Shown here: positions 1 to 5,841 of the stretch, in pieces
Layout of the letters: each line of letters opens with the position of its first letter
Position numbering within the stretch: position 1 is the first letter of the stretch
Origin: Rhodospirillales bacterium
Lineage (GTDB): Bacteria > Pseudomonadota > Alphaproteobacteria > Rhodospirillales > JAPHTL01
Direction: 5' to 3'
Length of the DNA stretch: 6,977 nucleotides
Assembly: GCA_026193355.1 (NCBI GenBank)
Contig: JAPHTL010000191.1
Coordinates: 1-6,977, forward strand
Notes under the pieces: model-generated
What the model saw: the letters and a program-made list of their open reading frames with translations, nothing else
Told to the model about the DNA's origin: nothing
Database searches by the model: none
Made by a program: the position numbers and the translations under genes

Positions 1-900
1 AGTGTGCGGGCCGAAGGGCGCATTGTCGATGTTGGCACCGGCGTCGAGCCGGGCCAGAACGGCGGCGGGGACAGGCGCATTGTGCGGATCGACGGGCAAC
101 CGGCCCGTGGCCAGGCGGATCTGGCCGAGGTATTGAGCGCGGTCTGGCTGACGCCGCAGATGGATCGCCTGTTTCAGGATGGCTCATCGGCGCGCCGCCG
201 CTTTGTTGACCGGTTGGTCTATGGCTTCGATCCGGCCCATGCGGGACGGCTGACGGGATGGGAAAAGGCGGCGCGTGACCGGTTGCGCCTTCTGCGTGAG
301 GGTCCACGCGATGAGGCATGGCTGGGCGCGCTGGAAGAGACGATGGCCGGAAAGGGCGTGGCGGTGTCCGCAGCGCGATTGCAGATGGCGGAAAGGCTGA
401 ATGGAGCCTGTACGGCATCGACCGGACCGTTTCCCCGGGCCGGGGTGCGGATGGACGGGACGCTCGAAGAATGGCTTGCCGGTTCTCCAGCCCTGGCGGT
501 CGAGGATCGGCTGCGCGACGCTCTGGCCGCGGGACGTGGCCGTGACGCGGAAAGCGGGACGACGGCGGAAGGGCCGAACCGCAGCGATCTTGTGGTTCGC
601 CATCTGGCGAAGGATGCGCCCGCCGCGCTTTGTTCGACGGGCGAGCAGAAGGCGCTTTTGATCTCGCTGGTGCTGGCCGATGCGCGGCTGCAGGCGGCGG
701 AACGGGGCGCGCCGCCCTTGCTGCTTCTTGACGAGGTGGCGGCGCATCTGGACGAGGAACGGCGCGTTGCGCTGTTCGACGAGATATGCGGCATTGGCGC
801 GCAGGCCTGGATGACCGGGACGGATGCGTCTTTGTTCGAGCCGCTGGGCGATAAGGCCCAGCACTTCAAGGTGCGGGATGCGGAAGTCGCATTCGCATGA
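1..900 (+). CDS. recF: RecF, DNA replication/repair ATPase, 3' part (5' end outside window)
   Basis: RecF is an SMC/ABC-type ATPase that acts with RecO and RecR to load RecA at single-strand gaps and stalled forks. The frame is open from the first base, and about the last 300 residues are visible. The N-terminal Walker A region, present in all RecF proteins, is not, so the GTG at 4 is almost certainly internal and the true start lies upstream. Counting from that GTG, the visible marks are a RecF-type arginine-rich stretch (SSARRRFVDRLV, 61-72), GPNRSDL (190-196), the ABC signature STGEQKALL (211-219), Walker B with the D-loop (LLLLDEVAAHLD, 239-250) and TGTD (271-274). Full-length relatives are near 370-400 residues, so roughly 80-90 are missing to the left. 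The GPNRSDL segment has Asn where His is more usual. gyrB follows on the same strand after 55 bases, a common alphaproteobacterial pairing. Identity is very secure. Confidence 0.97.
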   Translation, partial: SVRAEGRIVDVGTGVEPGQNGGGDRRIVRIDGQPARGQADLAEVLSAVWLTPQMDRLFQDGSSARRRFVDRLVYGFDPAHAGRLTGWEKAARDRLRLLREGPRDEAWLGALEETMAGKGVAVSAARLQMAERLNGACTASTGPFPRAGVRMDGTLEEWLAGSPALAVEDRLRDALAAGRGRDAESGTTAEGPNRSDLVVRHLAKDAPAALCSTGEQKALLISLVLADARLQAAERGAPPLLLLDEVAAHLDEERRVALFDEICGIGAQAWMTGTDASLFEPLGDKAQHFKVRDAEVAFA

Positions 901-910
901 TGACGAAACA

Positions 911-937
911 GCGGAAAACCGCGATATGCGAAACCGC
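911..937 (+). repeat. Small hairpin and imperfect direct repeat in the recF-gyrB spacer
   Basis: GCGG (911-914), an AAAA loop (915-918) and CCGC (919-922) form a perfect 4-bp stem. A closely similar string, GCGAAACCGC, follows at 928-937, giving an imperfect tandem copy just upstream of the gyrB ribosome binding site. The stem is too short, and has no T-tract, to be an intrinsic terminator. It may be a chance result of GC-rich sequence or may influence gyrB translation. Confidence 0.25.
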
Positions 938-944
938 AAGGTGA
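938..944 (+). promoter_or_regulatory. Ribosome binding site of gyrB
   Basis: AAGGTGA lies 11 bases before the ATG at 956, a somewhat long spacing for a Shine-Dalgarno site. An in-frame TAG at 950-952, only 3 bases before the ATG, rules out any upstream start in this frame and so fixes the gyrB start. Confidence 0.6.
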
Positions 945-955
945 ACGGATAGGCA

Positions 956-3391
956 ATGAGCGACGAGGAAATCAAGGGCGTCAAGGAAGGCGGCGATTAC
1001 GACGCCGAGTCGATCAAGGTTTTGCGTGGCCTTGAGGCCGTGCGCAAACGCCCCGGCATGTACATCGGCGACACCGACGACGGCACCGGCCTGCACCACA
1101 TGGTCTACGAGGTTGTGGACAACGCGATCGACGAGACGCTGGCTGGGCATTGCGATCTGGTTGAGGTGATCCTCAACGGCGATGGCACCGTCACCGTGCG
1201 CGACAACGGCCGGGGAATCCCTGTCGACATCCACAAGGAAGAAGGCGTTTCCGCCGCCGAGGTCATCATGACCCAATTGCATGCGGGCGGTAAGTTCGAC
1301 CAGAACTCCTACAAGGTTTCGGGCGGTTTGCATGGCGTCGGCGTATCCGTGGTGAACGCGCTGTCGGAAACCCTCGAACTGCGGATCTGGCGTGATGGCA
1401 AGGCGCATTTCATCCGCTTTCGCGGTGGCGAAGCCGAGGCGCCGCTGGAAGTGACGGGCGATGCCGATGGACGCAAGGGAACCGAGGTGACGTTTCTTCC
1501 CTCGCCGGAAACGTTTACCCATATCGAGTTCGACTTCGCCACGCTGGAACACCGTCTTCGCGAACTGGCGTTCCTCAACTCCGGTGTCCGGCTGACCCTG
1601 ACAGACGCGCGCCATGTCGAGACAAAGACCGTCGACCTTCATTACGAGGGCGGTCTCGAAGCCTTCGTCCAGTTCCTTGATCGCGCCAAATCGTCCCTGC
1701 ACGGCGGGGTCATCGCGTGCGGCGGCGAAAAGGACGGCATCACGGTTGAAGTGGCGATGCAGTGGAACGACAGCTACCACGAGAGCACCCTTTGCTTCAC
1801 CAACAACATTCCACAGCGCGATGGCGGCACCCATCTTGCCGGATTCCGTGGCGCGCTGACCCGTGCGATCAACACCTATGTTCAGGAAAGCGGTCTGGCC
1901 AAGAAGGCCAAGATTTCCTTTACCGGCGACGATATCCGCGAGGGCCTGACCTGCGTCCTGTCGGTCAAGGTCCCGGATCCCAAGTTCTCGTCCCAGACAA
2001 AGGACAAGCTGGTTTCGTCCGAGGTGCGACCGGTTGTCGAAAATATCGTCAATGACAAGCTGGGTCAGTGGCTGGAGGAACATCCGAACGAGGCCCGTCA
2101 GGTTGTCGGCAAGATCGTCGAGGCGGCCTCCGCGCGTGAGGCCGCGCGCAAGGCCCGCGAACTGACGCGCCGCAAGGGCGTTCTGGATATCAGTTCCCTG
2201 CCCGGCAAGCTGGCCGACTGTCAGGAACGCGATCCCGCCCTTTCCGAACTGTTCCTCGTCGAGGGTGATTCCGCGGGCGGGTCGGCCAAACAGGGCCGCG
2301 ACCGGAAGCATCAGGCGATTCTGCCGCTGAAGGGCAAGATCCTGAACGTCGAGCGGGCGCGTTTCGACAAGATGCTCGGGTCCGCGGAAATCGGCACACT
2401 GATCACGGCGCTGGGCACCGGAATCGGGCATGACGATTTCAACATCGAAAAGTGCCGCTACCACAAGATCATCATCATGACCGACGCCGACGTGGACGGC
2501 AGCCACATCCGGACCCTTTTGCTGACGTTCTTCTTCCGGCAGATGCCCGCGATTATCGAACGCGGCTACCTCTACATTGCGCAGCCGCCGCTGTATCGCG
2601 CCAAGAAGGGAAATTCCGAGGTTTACCTGAAGGATGACAGGTCGCTGGAGGATTACCTGATCAATGGTGCGCTGGACGATTGCGTCTTCACGCATCATGA
2701 CGGTAGCCAGGTCGCTGGCGATGATCTGCGCAACATGATCATCGAGGCGCGGTCGATCAAGGCGTTGCTGAGCTCAATGTCGCAGCGCGCGCCGCTGCAG
2801 GTGCTTGAGCAGGCGGCGATTTCAGCCGCCCTCAATCCACAGGTGCTGTCGGATACCGAACATGCGCAGGCGACAGCCGCCTACATGGTCAAGCGCCTCG
2901 ACCACCTGGCCGGAGAGGCCGAGCGCGGCTGGTCGGCGGAGCCCCTTGAAGACGGCGGCCTCGCGTTTTCACGGACATTGAGGGGCGTGACCGAACGCCA
3001 TGTCCTCGACGGTGGCGTGATTCGCAGCGCCGAGGCCCGCCGCCTTGACGCCATGGCGGGCGCCTTGCAGAAAAACTATTTGCAGCACGGGACCCTGCGC
3101 ATCAAGGAAAAGGATACGGTCATCACAGGACCAATCTCATTGATCGAAGGGGTGATGGAGCAGGCCCGCAAGGGCATCGGCATCCAGCGCTACAAGGGCT
3201 TGGGCGAAATGAACCCCGAGCAACTTTGGGAAACCACGCTCGATCCCAACGTGCGGACGCTTCTTCAGGTGAAGATCGGCCACATCGACGAGGCCGAGGA
3301 AGTTTTTTCCACGTTGATGGGCGATGTGGTCGAACCACGGCGCGAATTCATCCAGACCAACGCGCTGAACGTCGCAAATCTGGACGTGTAG
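956..3391 (+). CDS. gyrB: DNA gyrase subunit B (GyrB), complete
   Basis: GyrB is the ATPase subunit of the A2B2 type II topoisomerase that introduces negative supercoils into DNA. It has 811 residues, close to the 804 of E. coli. The GHKL ATPase domain shows catalytic Glu52, Mg-binding Asn56 (EVVDNAIDE), Asp83 (RDNGRGIP) and the glycine-rich lid around 122-130. QTK at 347-349 is the transducer switch lysine loop. The TOPRIM domain has Glu436 (VEGDSAGGSAKQG) and the metal-binding Asp510, Asp512 and Asp514 (TDADVDGSH). A divergent stretch at about 570-705 is the insertion typical of Gram-negative GyrB and separates it from ParE. The tail has QRYKGLGEMNPEQLW (744-758) and ends NALNVANLDV. The positions matching E. 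coli quinolone sites Asp426 and Lys447 are Asp438 and Lys459, and the coumarin-site arginine matches Arg146, so no resistance change is evident there. The start is fixed by a TAG just upstream. A pentapeptide-repeat gene follows 51 bases later. Confidence 0.99.
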   Translation: MSDEEIKGVKEGGDYDAESIKVLRGLEAVRKRPGMYIGDTDDGTGLHHMVYEVVDNAIDETLAGHCDLVEVILNGDGTVTVRDNGRGIPVDIHKEEGVSAAEVIMTQLHAGGKFDQNSYKVSGGLHGVGVSVVNALSETLELRIWRDGKAHFIRFRGGEAEAPLEVTGDADGRKGTEVTFLPSPETFTHIEFDFATLEHRLRELAFLNSGVRLTLTDARHVETKTVDLHYEGGLEAFVQFLDRAKSSLHGGVIACGGEKDGITVEVAMQWNDSYHESTLCFTNNIPQRDGGTHLAGFRGALTRAINTYVQESGLAKKAKISFTGDDIREGLTCVLSVKVPDPKFSSQTKDKLVSSEVRPVVENIVNDKLGQWLEEHPNEARQVVGKIVEAASAREAARKARELTRRKGVLDISSLPGKLADCQERDPALSELFLVEGDSAGGSAKQGRDRKHQAILPLKGKILNVERARFDKMLGSAEIGTLITALGTGIGHDDFNIEKCRYHKIIIMTDADVDGSHIRTLLLTFFFRQMPAIIERGYLYIAQPPLYRAKKGNSEVYLKDDRSLEDYLINGALDDCVFTHHDGSQVAGDDLRNMIIEARSIKALLSSMSQRAPLQVLEQAAISAALNPQVLSDTEHAQATAAYMVKRLDHLAGEAERGWSAEPLEDGGLAFSRTLRGVTERHVLDGGVIRSAEARRLDAMAGALQKNYLQHGTLRIKEKDTVITGPISLIEGVMEQARKGIGIQRYKGLGEMNPEQLWETTLDPNVRTLLQVKIGHIDEAEEVFSTLMGDVVEPRREFIQTNALNVANLDV

Positions 3392-3397
3392 GATACT

Positions 3398-3420
3398 GCG
3401 ACGTCGTACTGACGCGTCGC
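3398..3420 (+). other. Hairpin between gyrB and the pentapeptide-repeat gene
   Basis: GCGACG (3398-3403) pairs with CGTCGC (3415-3420). After one bulged T, CGT (3405-3407) pairs with ACG (3412-3414) around an ACTG loop, giving a 9-bp bulged stem 6 bases after the gyrB stop. No T-run follows, so it is not a standard Rho-independent terminator. It could be an mRNA 3'-end stabiliser, a processing site or a pause site that lowers expression of the next gene. It could also be chance. Confidence 0.35.
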
Positions 3421-3431
3421 CAATCGGAAAC

Positions 3432-3437
3432 AGGAGG
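3432..3437 (+). promoter_or_regulatory. Strong ribosome binding site of the pentapeptide-repeat gene
   Basis: AGGAGG is a perfect core Shine-Dalgarno sequence 5 bases before the ATG at 3443. An in-frame TGA at 3410-3412 is followed by no ATG, GTG or TTG until 3443, so the start is unambiguous. This site suggests the small gene is actively translated on its own rather than by coupling to gyrB. Confidence 0.85.
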
Positions 3438-3442
3438 ACGCC

Positions 3443-3841
3443 ATGGACCAACGCACACTGGAATTGATTCTGGGGGAACATGCGGCATGGCTGGAAGGCC
3501 GGGCCGGTGGGCGACGGGCCAGTTTCGTCGCCGCCGATCTGCGCAAGGCCGACTTCAAGGGTATGGACCTGCGCGAGGCCGATTTCCGCGATGCGGACCT
3601 GTCGGAAGCCGATCTCAGTTACGCCACCCTGGTCAGGGCGAACCTTTACAGCGCAACGCTGGTGAAGGCCGATTTGTCCGGCGCCGACATGACGGAGGCG
3701 GAATTGAGCAACGCCGATCTGCGCGGCGCCAACCTGACAAAGACGAATCTGGCGTCGGCGGACGCATGGCGCACCAACTTCGGCGGATCGACAATCGATG
3801 CGGCGGTGTTGCACAAGGCGCTGTCCTGCAAGAAGCCCTGA
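3443..3841 (+). CDS. Pentapeptide-repeat protein, 132 residues, directly downstream of gyrB
   Basis: Residues 1-22 look helical (LELILGEHAAWLEGR), an N-terminal cap seen in other proteins of this family. Residues 26-125 are 20 consecutive five-residue repeats of the A(D/N)LXX type without a break in register, from ASFVA to AVLHK. The central residue is Leu in 13 repeats, Phe in 4, and Met, Ala and Ile once each. By family knowledge this folds as a right-handed quadrilateral beta-helix of about five coils. Only about seven residues follow, so there is no obvious C-terminal dimerisation helix of the MfpA kind and no Qnr-type loop. My hand count gives 20 acidic and 17 basic residues, so it is only mildly acidic. 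No signal peptide or membrane segment is seen, so it is probably cytosolic. It has its own strong ribosome binding site 51 bases after gyrB. Some relatives (MfpA, Qnr, McbG) act on gyrase, so a gyrase-related role is plausible from position, but most proteins of this family have no known function. Confidence 0.94.
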   Translation: MDQRTLELILGEHAAWLEGRAGGRRASFVAADLRKADFKGMDLREADFRDADLSEADLSYATLVRANLYSATLVKADLSGADMTEAELSNADLRGANLTKTNLASADAWRTNFGGSTIDAAVLHKALSCKKP

Positions 3842-3865
3842 AGCGCCACCGCTTAACGCTTTTCT
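3841..3865 (+). terminator. Weak hairpin with short T-run after the pentapeptide-repeat gene
   Basis: AAGCG (3841-3845, starting on the last base of the stop codon) can pair with CGCTT at 3850-3854 (CCAC loop) or with a second CGCTT at 3857-3861, followed by TTCT. The stem is only 5 bp and the T-run is short, so at best this is a leaky terminator or attenuator before the penicillin-binding protein gene. Confidence 0.25.
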
Positions 3866-3876
3866 AACCGGGACGC

Positions 3877-3882
3877 AGGAAG
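3877..3882 (+). promoter_or_regulatory. Ribosome binding site of the class A penicillin-binding protein gene
   Basis: AGGAAG lies 9 bases before the ATG at 3892. The same frame has a TAA at 3865-3867 and no other start codon between, so this ATG is the first possible start. Confidence 0.7.
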
Positions 3883-3891
3883 ACTGCGCCA

Positions 3892-5832
3892 ATGGCCAAA
3901 AAGGCGAAAAGCGCACATTCGGCGAAACCCGACACGAAACGGCACGCCTCGCCCCGCAGGGGCGGCTGGCTTTCAGCGATCGTGAAATGGATGCTGGTTG
4001 TCGCGATTTGGGGTTTTGTCGCGGTTGCGGCCGTCGTTTCCTATTTCGCCTATACCCTGCCCGATCTCGATACCGCCATGACCGGCAGTCATCGCGCCCT
4101 CGTAACGCTCCTTGATGACGAGGGGAAACGGTTCGCCGGTTTTGGTGACCTGACGGGCAGCCCGTTGGAAATCCGGGAACTGCCGGGGCACTTGCCGAAT
4201 GCCGTGATGGCCACCGAGGATCGTCGGTTCTACAGCCATCCGGGCCTCGATTTCATCGGGCTGGCGCGGGCCACCGTGGCGAATATCCGCGCAGGTCGCG
4301 TGGTTCAGGGCGGTTCCACCATTACCCAGCAGGTCGCCAAAAACCTGTTCCTTTCAAATGAACGGACGTTCGGCCGCAAGGCGCGCGAACTGCTTCTGGC
4401 CTTGTGGCTGGAACGTCGTTTCACCAAGGACCAGATCCTTACCCTGTACCTCAATCGCGTATATCTGGGTTCCGGGGCCTATGGAGTCGAGGCCGCATCG
4501 CAACGGTATTTCGGAAAATCGGCGCGTGCCGTGTCGCTTTACGAAGCGGCGATGCTGGCCGGGATGCTCAAGGCGCCCTCGCGCTATAATCCGGTCAACG
4601 ACGTTGATCTGGCGGATCGACGGACACGGCAGGTCCTCGCCCTCATGGTGGAAGCCGGTTTTATCTCTTCCGAACAGGCGAAAAAGGCGCGCAAGCTGCG
4701 CGGCCGGTCCTATGCGAAAATCCGGCCGGAGCGGGTCGGGCGTTATTTTGCCGACTGGCTGATGAAACAGGCGGTGGACTATATCGGCCCCCTTGCCGGC
4801 GATGCCGTTGTGCGCACCACGCTGGACCGCCGCCTTCAGGACATTGTCGATACCAGGTTGCGCGCGCTGCTTGACGGTCCGGGGAAAAAGGCAGGAGCGA
4901 CCCAGGGCGCCGTGGTGGTGATGACGCCGGATGGGGCCGTGCGCGCCATGGCCGGTGGACGTGATCACCGGAACAGTCAGTTCAATCGCGCCGATCAGGC
5001 ATTGCGCCAGCCTGGATCAGCCTTCAAACCCTTTGTCTATCTGGCTGCGGTTGAAAGTGGCCTGCGTCCCGATTCAACCATCATGGATGAGCCGGTGACC
5101 ATCGGTGAATGGAAGCCGCAGAACTATGACGGGACCTACCGGGGAGAGATCACGTTGCGCAATGCGCTGGCCGATTCGGTCAATACATCGGCGGTCAAGC
5201 TGGCCAATCGGGTTGGTGCGGGAAAGGTGATCTCGGCCGCCCGGCGTCTGGGCATCACCACGGATATACCCGATCACCTTGGCATCGCGCTGGGCGCGGG
5301 GGAAGTAACCCTGCTTGAACTGACGACGGCCTATGCGACCTTCGCCAACGGGGGGGTGGGTGTCTGGCCCTATGGAATCACGGCGGTTGACGATAATACG
5401 GGCCTGCCGCTGTATCGCCGCAGGGGTGGTGGCGTGGGCGCTGTTGTTGGTCCGGTCGCGCTGGATGCGATGAATGACATGCTTGGCGCGGTCATTGAAA
5501 CCGGCACTGGAAAACGCGCCGCGCTGGACAGACCGGCCGCGGGAAAGACCGGCACCAGTCAGGATTTCCGGGATGCCTGGTTCGTCGGTTATACGGCGGA
5601 TTACGTGGCTGGCGTATGGCTCGGCAACGATGACGGGACGCCCATGCGGCACGTCACCGGCGGCGGCCTGCCTGCGGGTTTGTGGCGCGACATCATGAAA
5701 GACGCCCATGCAGGTTTGCCTCCCCGTCCATTGCCGAAGGGTGGGGCGCATGCACCCGATCAGGGTCCTGCACCTTCAGCTGAACCTGATCTGTTCGAGC
5801 GGGTGCTCAATTTCCTCGGCGGGAAGCGGTGA
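3892..5832 (+). CDS. Class A (bifunctional) penicillin-binding protein, PBP1A-like, complete
   Basis: This is a peptidoglycan synthase that polymerises lipid II glycan strands and cross-links their peptides on the periplasmic face of the inner membrane. A basic cytoplasmic tail (about 1-26) precedes one membrane anchor (about 28-54). The GT51 glycosyltransferase domain follows with ATEDRRFYSHPG (107-118, catalytic Glu109), QGGSTITQQ (139-147), RKARE (162-166, second Glu166) and KDQILTLYLN (179-188). The transpeptidase domain has the SxxK motif SAFK (Ser376 nucleophile, Lys379), SVN (429-431) and KTGT (552-555), so both activities look intact. At 646 residues it is shorter than E. coli PBP1a or PBP1b (about 845-850), with little room for an extra OB-type domain between the two catalytic domains. 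The C-terminus is a Pro/Gly-rich linker (about 609-632) and a short amphipathic end (DLFERVLNFLGGKR). It starts 50 bases after the pentapeptide-repeat gene and may share its transcript. Which numbered PBP it corresponds to cannot be settled here, so no symbol is given. Confidence 0.97.
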   Translation: MAKKAKSAHSAKPDTKRHASPRRGGWLSAIVKWMLVVAIWGFVAVAAVVSYFAYTLPDLDTAMTGSHRALVTLLDDEGKRFAGFGDLTGSPLEIRELPGHLPNAVMATEDRRFYSHPGLDFIGLARATVANIRAGRVVQGGSTITQQVAKNLFLSNERTFGRKARELLLALWLERRFTKDQILTLYLNRVYLGSGAYGVEAASQRYFGKSARAVSLYEAAMLAGMLKAPSRYNPVNDVDLADRRTRQVLALMVEAGFISSEQAKKARKLRGRSYAKIRPERVGRYFADWLMKQAVDYIGPLAGDAVVRTTLDRRLQDIVDTRLRALLDGPGKKAGATQGAVVVMTPDGAVRAMAGGRDHRNSQFNRADQALRQPGSAFKPFVYLAAVESGLRPDSTIMDEPVTIGEWKPQNYDGTYRGEITLRNALADSVNTSAVKLANRVGAGKVISAARRLGITTDIPDHLGIALGAGEVTLLELTTAYATFANGGVGVWPYGITAVDDNTGLPLYRRRGGGVGAVVGPVALDAMNDMLGAVIETGTGKRAALDRPAAGKTGTSQDFRDAWFVGYTADYVAGVWLGNDDGTPMRHVTGGGLPAGLWRDIMKDAHAGLPPRPLPKGGAHAPDQGPAPSAEPDLFERVLNFLGGKR

Positions 5833-5841
5833 TCAGACCGC
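5826..5841. other. Stem-loop spanning the two abutting stop codons
   Basis: GCGGT (5826-5830) pairs with ACCGC (5837-5841) around GATCAG, straddling the palindrome TGATCA that both stop codons form at 5830-5835. It is symmetrical with respect to the convergent genes and could help end transcription in both directions. There is no T-run on either side and the stem is only 5 bp, so this is weak. Confidence 0.3.

Noticed and set aside
4..6. GTG at position 4 as the recF start
   Set aside because: The frame is open to the window edge and the protein would lack the essential Walker A region, so this is an internal codon of a gene cut by the window.
184..984. Two antisense frames (266 and 245 residues) opposite recF
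   Set aside because: No domain or hydrophobic pattern is recognisable and the sense strand has clear RecF motifs; these are composition shadows.
866..2698. A 610-residue antisense open frame opposite gyrB
   Set aside because: Its codons are in register with the gyrB codons, so a stop would require TTA, CTA or TCA in the sense gene, codons that are rare in GC-rich genes. It shows no recognisable domain, and the sense strand is unmistakable GyrB.
3389..3412. Possible readthrough fusion of gyrB with the pentapeptide-repeat gene, which share a frame
   Set aside because: After the gyrB TAG an in-frame TGA at 3410-3412 closes the frame again, and the second gene has its own perfect ribosome binding site.
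3226..3867. A 213-residue forward frame overlapping the gyrB end and the whole pentapeptide-repeat gene
   Set aside because: It is out of frame with two well-supported genes, is rich in Arg and Gly as expected of a shifted frame, and has no recognised motif.
3137..3916. A 259-residue antisense open frame with repeat-like V/A-G-L-A-Q-style sequence
   Set aside because: It is the in-register complement of the gyrB end and of the pentapeptide repeats; its apparent repeats mirror the 15-base periodicity of the real gene.
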